Shown piece after piece: positions 37,901-43,990 of a stretch of DNA of 64,000 nucleotides (position 1 is the first letter of the stretch; each line of letters opens with the position of its first letter). Position numbers and translations under genes: made by a program. The notes beneath the pieces are model-generated. The model made no database searches and was not told the DNA's origin. It saw only the letters and a list, made by a program, of their open reading frames with translations. Source of the DNA: Aspidiotus rigidus (Eukaryota; Arthropoda; Insecta; Hemiptera; Diaspididae). The DNA lies in assembly GCA_035079385.1 (NCBI GenBank), contig JAVHKY010000030.1:7603001-7667000 (forward strand). The letters are read 5' to 3'.

Positions 37901-40900
37901 TCATAATTTGATCTTGTTCTACAAACAGGATCTTTAAAATATGGTATTATATTTTGAAAATCAAATTCATCTTCATCAACTAAAGAATCTTTGTAGACCT
38001 CCATTTACATATAAAAATTTTCTAAAGTTTCATCAGAAAGATTATTATAATAAATTTTATATGAATCTTTCATTATTGTTCTATGATAATTAATTTATTT
38101 CAAAGTTATCATAATAACATTTGAAAGGCATGTTTTCCCGCAATTTTTCAATTCGGGACACATACGCCACGCTCCAAATCAATAACATTACTCAGGAAAG
38201 AATATTATAGAAAACAATTTTTATCATTTTATTAGTCGTCCTTTGTGTTTGTCTGGTCTTGAAAACAGCGAACCGAAGAACAGAGTCATTTTTACACGTA
38301 CAAGAGGCACTTTTCTTCGGATCGCTGTTTTTGGACTTCGCGTTCAACCTCGCTGCGCGGCTTACAGCTTAGCCACTGAATTAGCCGTTAAATAAAAGCT
38401 AATGGCTAAGCTAATTGCTAATTTTTTGGGAACGGCTAGCTAACGGCTAGCTAATTTTGGTAAAGGAAGCGGCTAACGGCTAAAAGCTAACGACTAGCTA
38501 ACCACCCCTGCTTTGGTCCTTTCTCGATGTTTCTGTCTCTCTCACTCTTATTGGTCTTATACACCCAACAGCTTTTTTGTGAGCATTAAAAAACAATAAT
38601 TCATGAATAAATTTTCGCTTTTTTCTACGCATAAGAACGATGTCATACTTCAATTTCCTTTTCTACGTGGATATTCGTTCAAATTTTGCTTGTTTACTCA
38701 CCGCCGATCGGCGCAGAACGCATCAAAGCTACCTGAATCAAAGCTCGAGTACTTGCGTATTGCTTTTCGCGATGATCCACGGCAAGTAAACGAGTATTAT
38801 TTCAGGCAATTCCACGATAGAAGAAAAAACAAACTCACACTGTGGCATCGGTTTCAGCATTGAAAAAACTATCATATTCACAAACTCTTATCTCGGTGAA
38901 TTTTTGACTGTTGAGTTGTGTAAGAAAAAATTTTATAAAAAGAATTAAAAATATTGGTTGGACCTCATTAATTATAAATTTTTTCTATATAAATGGATAT
39001 TGTTAAAAATTTTGTGCTACACTAGCGCTTTGACGGTTAAAAAAGAAAAACAATTTAAAAAAAAATGATGCACCACCCAAACCAGTGAACTCGAACAGCT
39101 GATTTTTGGTGCTCGAATATCTTGTTGAAGATGAAAATCTTATCCCAATTAACTTCATCTTTAAATTCTCTTATACTCTCTCTCTTTCCTCTCGCGTCAG
39201 ATTTCAAATAGCTACAATAGGTTATTTAGCAGATGTGTTGGAAATGAGATGCAATGACTTGCTATTTTTTTCATTGGTATTATGTGTGTTGTCATTGCGC
39301 TCAGATCATGTAGTGAAGAAATTGATGCACCCTCCGACAGGTTGAAAAGAGCGGCAAATTCAAATAGCCACAAATGTGTTGACCATTGTGTTGATCCTCT
39401 ACTCGCAGATAATGTTGTGAGTCCTGAGAGTAGTATATATTAAACATCCAATTTTCTTCAGTCGTTGGCGAGTAGTCTTACTGAGTGGCTTTGCACCCCT
39501 ACAACTAGTTTGTAGTAGTGTTAAGAACAAATGTGAGGCGCCGCGGTACTCGTCAACCCGATTGCTCGCTCTGGTATGCGGTGAGTGACGGAAAAATTAG
39601 TCTACCAGGTGTGTGTGTGAAAGTGGTGTATGCAGATGACCGAGCCTGTGTGCATTGCCAAGCATATGCAGCGTAAAAAATCCATGCATCATCCGTTGAC
39701 AAAATCCATGCATCATCCATTGACTAGAAAAAGCGCGCACTAGTCAGCTGATCTGTGTGGGTTTCTGGAGCCTGCCCTACGCCGGGAAAAATTAGGATAC
39801 TAAGCATCCCGGTGTAGGGAGAGGCACCAGTTTTGTCAAATTTTTGTATTATTACGCCTAAATTTTTTGGACTTAGAAAAATTTTAACTGTGTACTGTAG
39901 AGAAAAGAAAACAAAAATTTTGTGTGCGAACGCAGTACAGTATGTAGTACAGTATGAGAGTATCGCGTGTACGTACGCTCGCGAGTGAATAAAATTACTG
40001 TACAGCATACAAGACACACAGTCATATGACCTTGATGCGTTATACTGTGTTATGAGAATACTTGTTTTCTCTCTCTTTTTAAACGAGCAGTGCCCGTCGA
40101 GTTTTTTCTTCCTCTCGCATCAAATTATCATTTTTATTCAAATGATATTTTCAAACATGTTTGGCGGCATTCTTTGTTCTCGCAGGCGCAAGGAAACTTT
40201 GTGTTGTTTTTGTACATAGGATTTACATGATTACGAGTGGTATGTGACTCTTCCCCTAATTGAGATAGAGAAGTGAAAAAAATTGTCTAAAAAAGTAGAA
40301 AAAGTACCCCTTGCGCTAGAGAAATTGTAATTGTCCTTCTTTTTATGATTTTTAAATCCAACAAAAAATGGAGGAAAATAACCCCTATACTTCTATTTAG
40401 GATTTTTAAAATTGAATGAAAAAATGAGAGAAATTAACCCCAAAATGAGGAAAATTAGCTTCTGCGCTTCTTTTCATGATTTTTAAAATTATATAAAAAA
40501 TGCGAGAAATTAGCCTCCCAAAATGAGGAAAATTAGCCTCTGCGCTTCTTCTTAGTATTTTTAAAATTGAATGAAAAATGACAGAAATTAGTCCCTACAC
40601 TTCTTTTTAAGATTTTTAAAATACGATGGAAAATCAGAGAATACCTAAAATGAGAGAAACTGGTCCCTACGCTTCTTTTTAAGATTTTGAAAATTGAATG
40701 AAAAATGTGAGAAATTAATCCCTGCGCTTCACTGTGTCTCTTTTAGAATTTTTAAAAATTAGATGAAAAATGAGAGAAATTAGTCTCTGCGCTTTTTTAA
40801 TGATTTTTAAAATTGAGTGGAAAATGTGAAAAATTAGCCCCAAAATGAGAGAAACAGGTCCCTGTGCTTCTTTTTAGGATTTTTGAAATTCAATGAAAAA

Positions 40901-42526
40901 TGAGGAAAATTAGCCCCTGCGCTTCACTGCGCCAGAACATACATGTCATATCTACTAGTAGTCCCTTTTTTTTTCACTTCGTTTGTCAGATTGTAAATTG
41001 TTTCATTACGGCACATCTTCTCCTTATCCTGCTCCTCTTTACGAAAAAAAGTCTTGAAATGTTCCTGTCAAAAACGCTAGTCAGTGGGTTTCACGTTCCT
41101 GAAAGACTGTTATGGCAGTGCCACATCATTGATTGCACCGGGTGTATATTATTTTTTAAAATTGGTATTAAGAATATGAGTGCTAATACTTATTTGATTT
41201 TTTCAGTTCTCAGCTGATTAACCCTCATTATATTTATTCTATGTGCTTAAAATACTGGATCAAATATTCTGATATTCTTTGTTTGTTGTTTTTGTTTTTT
41301 TTTTTTAAATAGGATTTCATTATTGTACCATATTTTGCTTTACAAATTGCACTTTTCGTTTCTGTAAAATTGTGTAATTAATTTTTTTCATTCTGAGGTT
41401 GCTTAAAAACTCTCTGTTACTTCCCTTTATTTTTACGTTTTCGACTGAATCGTAGGTACCTATACAGATAAAAATATTGATTTTAAAAATAGGTACTCAC
41501 TTTGAGGATTTCTGAGTTTTGAGGGTGTGACTCTACAAAGCAAGAGTGAAAAACGTTAAAATTGTACAATTCATTATAAAATATATGACTACAGTCACAG
41601 TAACTTATCATTACCGATTCAAAGTGGAGAATTTTTTAATTAGATGAAAAGTGAACATCGCAAAAACTAGAAATAGGTAACAACCGGTGAAAAAGCTTGC
41701 GGTCAGGAGGTACATAATTATTGACGAGTTATTGAAACTAAGCGAAGTTGAATATGATCGATGCTTCTCTTTTTTACCATCTTCTTTTTTGTGATAGCGG
41801 GGGAGACGGAAATATTTTTATGCGCCCTAAGATAAGAAGTTAACTTGAAAATCTCAAAAGTCGTAGACCTGAGATTTCCCCGAAACCTCAAAATTTTTTT
41901 TTTCTACCATAAAGGACCATCTGAAGTTTGTGCGTTCGATTTTGATCGAATTCATCAAAATAGGTACTCTGAGGATTTCAAAAATGGCATGCAAATATTG
42001 AATCGGAGTGGTAAATGAATATATGTGTGCTATCCGATCACTTTCGTGAATTTAAATCGAATCAAGAGTCTTTAATTAAGATTATTCGACGCTTAGGGAG
42101 GAAAGAATAACTTCATATCTAGTTGTGTAAATTTTAGCCTACAAGGCGAATGAATTTTTACCCGCTATTTTTAGCCTCTTTTATAAATTAAGTATATTTA
42201 TTCGTTATTCGGACCAAACTTTCGTTTCAAATATGTTACTCTCGTCTAAAACATTTCCAAGTCCTCTTCTTATCATCGTAAAAATAGCTCGTGATTGGCA
42301 ATAGTATCGAGGCCCCCTCCCCTCCTGTTAAGTTAGGTTTGCTGGATGGCGACGACCGACGACCGAAGGTCAGCCATCTTTCGCGAAGCAAACCTCCCAG
42401 GTTCCCTTAATATCCGTGAACATGTGAAGCGAAACGTTATTAGTATGAAAACTATACATCGAATGATACACATTTGAACTTACCCTTCAACAGAGCCAAA
42501 ATAATTATGAAAATTGCGTATTCCAT
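19918..42526 (-). CDS. Secreted protein of small exons, 211 aa, hosting a Polinton in intron 2
   Basis: Family not recognised. On the minus strand the exons are 42526-42484 (ATG, signal peptide [15 protein letters not shown]), 41532-41501 (32 nt), 24400-24335 (66 nt, coding a charged segment with [11 protein letters not shown]), 21358-21325 (34 nt), 20463-20398 (66 nt) and 20312-19918 (395 nt, TAG stop). Every donor is GTAAGT or GTGAGT, every acceptor ends in AG after a T-rich tract, and the phases (1, 0, 0, 1, 1) all agree, giving 636 nt. The large last exon codes [44 protein letters not shown] and KHVCYIQS. Intron 2 is 17,100 nt and contains the complete Polinton. The last two exons are firm; linking exons 1 and 2 across the element is inference from phase and splice sites. 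Confidence 0.6.
20464..21324. other. Intron 4 of the 211-aa gene
   Basis: No other feature seen; includes a poly-A run near 20,751-20,766. Confidence 0.4.
21359..22785. other. Part of intron 3 of the 211-aa gene
   Basis: No gene. A donor-like GTAAGT on the minus strand at about 22,766 follows a possible 13 nt exon, but its phase would give a stop, so it was not included. Confidence 0.4.
22786..23188. mobile_element. MITE family F2, copy 1
   Basis: Left end ATAGATCAATTCCTAGTGAC plus GTCACA pairs with the inverted right end, TTGACGTCACGGGGAATCGA through GATCTATT. The inner part, from GAGATCTCTATCTAGAATCT (about 22,969) to the right end, matches copy 2 at 44,705-44,975. Copy 1 has about 170 bases near its left end that copy 2 lacks. 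No coding capacity. It lies in intron 3 of the minus-strand gene. Confidence 0.6.
23197..23487. mobile_element. Foldback hairpin element, ~290 bp
   Basis: Two perfect inverted blocks lie symmetrically: TAGACCATACAACAGATAGA onward (23,208-23,235) with 23,447-23,474, and AAGAAAATAAGGGGGACTGG onward (23,278-23,301) with 23,380-23,403. Sequence between the blocks pairs imperfectly. The loop of about 78 bases is GC-rich and holds a further 8 bp stem, CGCGGGTG/CACCCGCG. It directly follows the F2 copy. This is a foldback-type MITE or an inverted duplication; a structured RNA is less likely because no promoter is evident. Confidence 0.65.
23488..24334. other. Intron 3 of the 211-aa gene, no feature
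   Basis: No gene or repeat that I can support; two short open frames here run through intron sequence. Confidence 0.4.
24673..24678. repeat. Left target-site duplication (AGTAGT)
   Basis: AGTAGT immediately precedes the left terminus AGTAGATATGAC; the identical hexamer follows the right terminus at 40,959-40,964. Confidence 0.8.
24679..25310 (+). repeat. Left terminal inverted repeat with internal tandem units
   Basis: About eight degenerate units, each with GCGCAGGGGCTAATTTTCCT or a variant followed by TCATTTTTCATTCAATTTT and AAAAATCCTAAAAAGAA, at spacings of about 52-75 bases. The inverted counterpart is 40,300-40,958. The two sides match closely for about 560 bases; after an indel the match resumes at TAGCGTAAGGGGTATTTTT (about 25,288). 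Confidence 0.9.
25620..26093 (-). CDS. Hypothetical hydrophobic ORF, 157 aa
   Basis: An ATG-initiated minus-strand frame inside the left arm of the Polinton. It is rich in Ile/Phe/Tyr/Val with hydrophobic stretches ([17 protein letters not shown] and a later [17 protein letters not shown]). It overlaps, on the opposite strand, the two-exon model at 25,998-26,317, so at most one is likely real. Composition resembles AT-driven chance frames; no motif recognised. Confidence 0.25.
   Translation of the reverse strand: MRAISIFVFVYVIMNSDLIFIVSIRTSNVFCHRKSRTVHKQYTIEALVIKPNRSTSTTIIILTIFILISNYFEAKQEVFKEFYPYVISTYRLIVEVGNTSILFTVFSTARYTYVVYRFLYTIKYAHIILTRSIKFICVVYNSFPFPITLTFTYMIEK
25998..26317 (+). CDS. 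Possible two-exon small protein, 53 aa
   Basis: Not recognised. Exon 25,998-26,042 starts with ATG and codes [15 protein letters not shown]; the intron begins GTCAGA and ends TTTTTGCAG; exon 26,201-26,317 continues in phase with [20 protein letters not shown], then [10 protein letters not shown] and a stop. A TATAAATA lies about 100 bases upstream of the ATG (near 25,896), and AATAAA occurs near 26,549. The product would be a small acidic-to-amphipathic protein without a signal peptide. It could instead be the first two exons of something larger. It belongs to the insect-like left arm of the Polinton. Confidence 0.35.
26748..26812. repeat. Stem-loop, ~24 bp arms
   Basis: ACACTATGCAACAGCAAAAA (26,748 on) pairs with TTTTTTGTTGCATAGTGT ending at 26,812; one or two mismatches; loop about 15-17 bases. 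No promoter or polymerase III box is visible, so this is probably a tiny MITE or a fold-back scar inside the Polinton. Confidence 0.6.
26820..27472. other. Polinton left arm, no gene seen
   Basis: Short frames only; nothing supportable. Confidence 0.4.
27473..28033 (-). CDS. Polinton cargo: secreted-protein ORF A (5' end uncertain)
   Basis: Unrecognised family, but related to ORF B at 28,757-29,152. The open frame has a hydrophobic segment ([16 protein letters not shown]) that looks like a signal peptide, yet no ATG lies upstream of it in frame; the only nearby ATG is the one inside CLMAELK. A 5' exon spliced at an acceptor such as CAAAACTTAG (near 28,050-28,060) would solve this. The mature part has [23 protein letters not shown]-glycosylation sites (NIS, NGS), [20 protein letters not shown] then C, and a Ser/Thr-rich tail ([17 protein letters not shown]), ending at TAG. 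The shared core of A and B is a C-x(4)-[NS]G-x-Y-[TS]-x-P-x-I pattern. Codon use is less AT-biased than the viral core. Confidence 0.55.
   Translation of the reverse strand: MYLPIVRIVLRFVLLSICYCLMAELKLNESTFLPETPDTISCTCIATRVLTIQNSVTGNELFVAFVTFKTIGVLPKTSTIHPTSATYKKEFLVDLRHQLEPWFNISIQRSDSLSQTRKTIQTPARLGERDWCLILNGSYTYPIINHIPCEVPSTTRYLTDTTKTSSTTMGTSTTGSQSQGPVYSGQ
28034..28756. other. Spacer between cargo ORFs
   Basis: A 95-codon minus-strand frame at 28,441-28,728 has no motif or signal; I see no supportable gene. Upstream exons for ORF A may lie here. Confidence 0.35.
28757..29152 (-). CDS. Polinton cargo: secreted-protein ORF B, 131 aa
   Basis: Starts with two ATGs; residues 1-22 ([20 protein letters not shown] then IA) form a signal peptide, followed by a mature part of about 109 residues with four or five cysteines, an NTT glycosylation site, and [20 protein letters not shown] near the end. 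It aligns by eye with ORF A over [16 protein letters not shown] and [20 protein letters not shown] plus P-x-I and a final cysteine, so the two are tandem paralogues. The last codons (GGTAAC TAG) overlap a donor-like sequence, so a further exon is possible. Extracellular location is well supported; function unknown. It lies in the same orientation as ORF A in the left arm of the Polinton. Confidence 0.6.
   Translation of the reverse strand: MMLIPVVYYVIIAFLINMNVIADHASAPTKNGLSSIIVLNACSRDPPYFVSCIIGFGDVKLYRSAILDYADKSYFPYANTTNGLHVTIFKHINVQDPGTVIITKKLKDGNHCFAVSGKYSTPEISNCLKGN
29153..30002. other. Polinton left arm, no gene seen
   Basis: Includes a poly-T run at about 29,412-29,429. Short minus-strand frames (29,149-29,334; 29,432-29,647) lack support. 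Confidence 0.35.
30003..30221. repeat. Three degenerate tandem repeats at the left border of the viral core
   Basis: CATTGGTCTTATTGGCGCAA (30,003), CACTAGTCTTATGACCGCAA (about 30,098) and CATTGGTCTTACGGGCGCAA (about 30,180) head units of 80-95 bases, each followed by a GAGTACAAGCG-like block. A related block, CTCTCTCACTCTTATTGGTC, lies in the same orientation at about 38,536, beyond the right border of the AT-rich core. Confidence 0.6.
30499..31161 (+). CDS. Lysine-rich viral-core protein, 220 aa, possible HTH
   Basis: Not recognised. I start it at the ATG at 30,499; an in-frame TTG lies 21 bases upstream. The protein is very rich in Lys, Asn, Glu and Ile, as the AT-rich core dictates. A segment at about residues 80-105 ([20 protein letters not shown]) has the look of a helix-turn-helix, and coiled-coil-like stretches follow ([20 protein letters not shown]). 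It is the first gene of a same-strand cluster and ends 22 bases before the next ORF. A DNA-binding or packaging role is inference from charge only. Confidence 0.6.
   Translation: MSTKDFELEKNFNQLNVNGKDRKINKKRSLLQEMVSLEKKMDALGKKTLPDYKKIMHFRTEQLLMKFIEHNADINKKKINLKEFCIKEGIGENTMRNALKKKTNHTIRKVNPKSNNIQKYQNQIKQLNSRILLEGEGSLNEKELKLLTEIRQNEAKRLESIKSKKNKDRKCYGKDRGGCLESMNEKNDKEIDENIITMLKPKNKLEGDRLVEKQKTAGII
31184..31618 (+). CDS. Coiled-coil viral-core protein, 144 aa
   Basis: Not recognised. ATG start 22 bases after the preceding stop. Largely helical and charged; residues about 60-110 ([20 protein letters not shown], then LKKKLDQND) look like a coiled coil, and the C-terminus is basic ([10 protein letters not shown]). 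Its 3' end overlaps a convergent minus-strand ORF. In this position it could be a structural or terminal protein, but nothing in the sequence shows that. Confidence 0.55.
   Translation: MSNLKRTSFDLVPILDQYKDDENVLDNIIKEKDEYNNLNLATKAKYGETLIVKTNQLVAFAENSIETCGNLAVALEKSNKKLDDKIEENFFLKKKLDQNDILYEEELNKIINNKNKTLILKTPQAIHQKGVQALMMNAKKNRKL
31515..31754 (-). CDS. Small putative membrane protein, 79 aa
   Basis: ATG-initiated, with a polar N-terminus ([20 protein letters not shown]) and two predicted membrane helices ([19 protein letters not shown] and [17 protein letters not shown]). It overlaps the last 104 bases of the plus-strand 144-aa ORF. T-rich strands produce such frames by chance, so the hydrophobic pattern is weak evidence; the clean polar-helix-helix layout favours a real gene. 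Confidence 0.35.
   Translation of the reverse strand: MESITLDNVNISYVNKTLLLDKKKIKFLKYNILALVFLSIIYFFYIIIFDFSWRSSLMLVLLFGGWLVGFLISKSYFYY
31755..32089. other. Spacer in the viral core
   Basis: No ORF; somewhat less AT-rich than its surroundings. Confidence 0.4.
32090..32575. repeat. Degenerate T-rich minisatellite
   Basis: Repeats of CTTGGAAGGTTTTATGTCGG and variants, with a higher-order period of about 55-60 bases around 32,340-32,460. The open frame over it ([13 protein letters not shown]) is a by-product of the repeat. Confidence 0.8.
32640..33056 (+). CDS. Zinc-ribbon/zinc-finger viral-core protein, 138 aa
   Basis: Family known from large DNA viruses and related elements, without an established function. 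Residues C56-x2-C59...C75-x2-C78 form a CxxC/CxxC zinc ribbon ([15 protein letters not shown] and NWCKACKN), followed by the typical charged helix ([20 protein letters not shown]). A second zinc site C111-x-C113...H125...H131 follows ([20 protein letters not shown]). The first half resembles the N-terminal zinc part of endonuclease VII-like proteins, but no complete HNH catalytic motif is present. It precedes the polymerase by 48 bases on the same strand. Confidence 0.65.
   Translation: MQFNDTHTSILLDLENSKAINKMLTKEGSTFKEYDVDEFLQKLMFTIHLLENGKYCTKCKKNKNIEEFARNQNWCKACKNTSFKEYYNRNQEKMKENLKKDYEKRKHPMICTCGTVINSVSYKAHLKTKSHYNLLNEK
33105..37469 (+). pseudogene. Protein-primed family B DNA polymerase, broken
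   Basis: Replicative polymerase of Polinton/adintovirus-type elements. The reading frame is interrupted: 33,105-35,486 (793 codons), 35,455-36,510 in another frame, then 36,513-37,469 back in the first frame with an in-frame TAA at 36,714-36,716. Visible motifs: Exo I YADFESL (residue 537 on); a zinc/HNH-like insertion with CHIC (655-658) and [20 protein letters not shown] (725 on); Exo [14 protein letters not shown] (756-767); Exo III-like [12 protein letters not shown]; motif [13 protein letters not shown] (36,196 on); motif [15 protein letters not shown] (about 36,622); motif C YTDTDSL (36,921 on). Catalytic residues are intact in each piece, so inactivation looks recent. The N-terminal part carries 57 bp tandem repeats. 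Confidence 0.9.
33426..33625 (+). repeat. 57 bp in-frame tandem repeat, three copies plus a partial
   Basis: Units start at 33,426, 33,483 and 33,540, with a decayed fourth at 33,597. Each codes 19 residues around [17 protein letters not shown]. The period is a multiple of three, so repeat-number changes keep the polymerase frame. Confidence 0.9.
37509..37697 (+). CDS. Small acidic-tailed ORF, 62 aa
   Basis: Not recognised. ATG start 39 bases after the polymerase end; last gene of the plus-strand cluster. The C-terminal half is acidic ([20 protein letters not shown]). It ends eight bases before the convergent minus-strand ORF. Confidence 0.4.
   Translation: MENVQVGGSIYDKICILARRNFEAMLDYYVRDHGYESGDEFDVDEPDNLSNNPDPESKADEG
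37705..38004 (-). CDS. Small helical protein, 99 aa, weakly BESS-like
   Basis: ATG start; convergent with the polymerase cluster. The middle segment ([20 protein letters not shown], then [12 protein letters not shown]) resembles the BESS motif found in insect MADF-BESS proteins, but the match is by eye and short. The flanks are acidic. If real it is the only core gene on the minus strand besides the small membrane ORF. Confidence 0.45.
   Translation of the reverse strand: MEVYKDSLVDEDEFDFQNIIPYFKDPVCRTRSNYETLMDPLSDKIQHLPESKRIKYTKFMLNIIAHLSALSRMVEKEIKNLDIPHNDFESDVEINYVRN
38378..38506. repeat. Cluster of GGCTAACGGCTA-like motifs
   Basis: At least eight overlapping occurrences of GCTAACGGCTA/GGCTAGCTAA variants in about 130 bases (for example AACGGCTAGCTAACGGCTAG). 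The motif contains the palindrome GCTAGC. It lies in the right arm, about 0.3 kb beyond the AT-rich core. Confidence 0.75.
38603..38863 (+). CDS. Hypothetical ORF in the Polinton right arm, 86 aa
   Basis: Not recognised. ATG start; the second half ([20 protein letters not shown], then [19 protein letters not shown]) is charged and protein-like, the first half is not. No signal peptide or motif. Could be a gene fragment. Confidence 0.3.
   Translation: MNKFSLFSTHKNDVILQFPFLRGYSFKFCLFTHRRSAQNASKLPESKLEYLRIAFRDDPRQVNEYYFRQFHDRRKNKLTLWHRFQH
38864..40299. other. Polinton right arm: short repeats, no gene
   Basis: A 24 bp direct repeat with one mismatch (AAAATCCATGCATCATCC...) lies at 39,677-39,700 and 39,701-39,724. 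A 12 bp stem CCCTACGCCGGG/CCCGGTGTAGGG with one G-T pair lies at 39,775-39,786 and 39,808-39,819. No coding frame that I accept. Confidence 0.55.
40300..40958 (-). repeat. Right terminal inverted repeat
   Basis: Inverted copy of 24,679-25,310 with the same internal tandem units; the outermost 280 or so bases are almost identical to the left end. Ends ...CATGTCATATCTACT. Confidence 0.9.
40959..40964. repeat. Right target-site duplication (AGTAGT)
   Basis: Same hexamer as 24,673-24,678. Confidence 0.8.
42235..42420. repeat. Eroded F1 MITE fragment
   Basis: CATTTCCAAGTCCTCTTCTT (about 42,250), AGCTCG, and a closing AACCTCCCAGGTTCCCTTAA match F1 blocks in order, with much divergence between. 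Confidence 0.35.
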
Positions 42527-43842
42527 GGCAGTTACAAAGACGTTGAATAAAACGTGAATACCACTTCTCTCTGATACACTTCTCAAACATTGTCGGTTGT
42601 GTGTACCCCACGCAAAATATGCAATACGCGACACGTAGCGTATTAACCGTATTCTGAAAATAACTTCTATATTCATAAATATTACGTTAATTACACAAGC
42701 TAGCTGGCTTCAGCAGAATGTATTAAGGAAATCTTGTCTTGAGTCTCAGTTCTTTGAGCTGAATATTCATCACACCTACTCAAACGAACTCCGCTTTTTA
42801 CCTACTGTATCTGTACGTTGTATTGTCTATCTGTTTGATTTCGGGCATGACGAGATACCTTTTCGGTAGCTATTTGAATTTATGAAAATATACCTAAACA
42901 TCGAGGATTGAAAAAACGATTAGATTGTAAAATTCTAGATCGTAAACTAAGAAGACAAAGTTCATTTTTCTCTGGATGCTCGTTGAACATCAGTGTATTC
43001 ATTAAAAAATAGTAGAAAAATTTCTTACCATTTCTTTACATACCTACCAATATTTTTCAATCTGCGGGAAGGAATTTTTAATTTCAATCTAGCAAATCAA
43101 TCACTTATTATACTTATTAAACGAGTACCTTAGAGGATAAACCAATAAAATTCCATTACAGCGAGTATTGGATGCTGAAAGGTATTTACACCACATTGCG
43201 AGTTCATAAATTGTTCGCTAATTAATTGGAAGTGATACGAAAAATATGCTGAAGGTCATAACGCGCAAATTTTTCATTTTGCGACGATTTATCGGACTTT
43301 ACTGAAAAATATCACCTCTTATGACAATAAATTATGGAATCTAAATGATGTTTAGCATTATGGTGGAAAATAAAAGAAGAAAATGACGTATTGTTGTGAT
43401 CGTTACGTTGCTCATGTCGGACGTACAGCTTCTCTCTCAAAACAGAAATAATTCAGAAATAAGCACCTTTACTAAATTTTCTGACACTTCGAACGTAACA
43501 AAGCGTGGAAAATCTCATTTTTTTCAAGGTAGTAGGATTCTGTACGTTCGCGAACCATAGGTAATAAATTTTGGAACGACCCAACGAATGAAATCTTGCT
43601 CTTCAGAACATTCAATTGCTCGAAATAAAAATTCATTTGGAGATATTTTATTATTAATTATAATTTAGTAATCATTGATGATTTACTACTGGTGCATTGT
43701 TACGTCGAACCTGATCGTAAGCCTATTAGCTTAACATATTTGTCTGCAACAAGTCTCTCCCAGTCCTCCGTTTTACCGATTTTTCTTATCGGAAAAGTGA
43801 TGAGGTATTACACCCGTCCGTTCAGATTTCCTTGTAGGCCTA
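42527..43842. other. Upstream of the 211-aa gene; no other gene
   Basis: Expected promoter region of the minus-strand gene at its left edge; no clear TATA box. The rest is AT-rich without features. Confidence 0.4.
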
Positions 43843-43990
43843 TTATTATTTAAAAGATTTTTTTGTCCGTAGAACTCCTCCGAAACTACCCGATGGTTTT
43901 TTTGTTACTTGGCCATGTTGTAGCATTATATCTGAAGATGTGCACCTGCAATTTTTTTGAGGATCGGATGAGTAGTTTTCGAGTCATTTT
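43843..43990 (+). repeat. Dispersed repeat F3, copy 1
   Basis: Matches 49,415-49,560 at perhaps 70%: TTAAAAGATTTTTTTGTCCG, a GATGGTTTTTTT-like block, and TATATCTGAAGATG followed by CAATTTTTTTGA. Same orientation in both. Confidence 0.55.

Larger units (their letters stand above)
24679..40958. mobile_element. Polinton/Maverick-type element, 16.3 kb, defective
   Basis: Both ends read AGTAGATATGACATGTATGT as inverted copies, continuing as ~0.6 kb terminal inverted repeats. A 6 bp duplication AGTAGT flanks the element. Size, AG...CT termini, long TIRs, 6 bp duplication and a protein-primed family B DNA polymerase are the known hallmarks of Polintons/Mavericks. The core at 30.4-38.1 kb is very AT-rich and virus-like; the arms are less AT-rich, carry TATA boxes and secreted-protein ORFs, and look like insect DNA. 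No retroviral-type integrase, packaging ATPase, cysteine protease or capsid gene was seen, and the polymerase is broken, so this copy should not be autonomous. It lies inside intron 2 of the minus-strand 211-aa gene. Confidence 0.88.

Noticed and set aside
24660..40980. CRISPR-like reading of the tandem units near 24.7-25.3 kb
   Set aside because: Units are degenerate and contiguous without unique spacers, and they are mirrored as inverted repeats at 40.3-41.0 kb.
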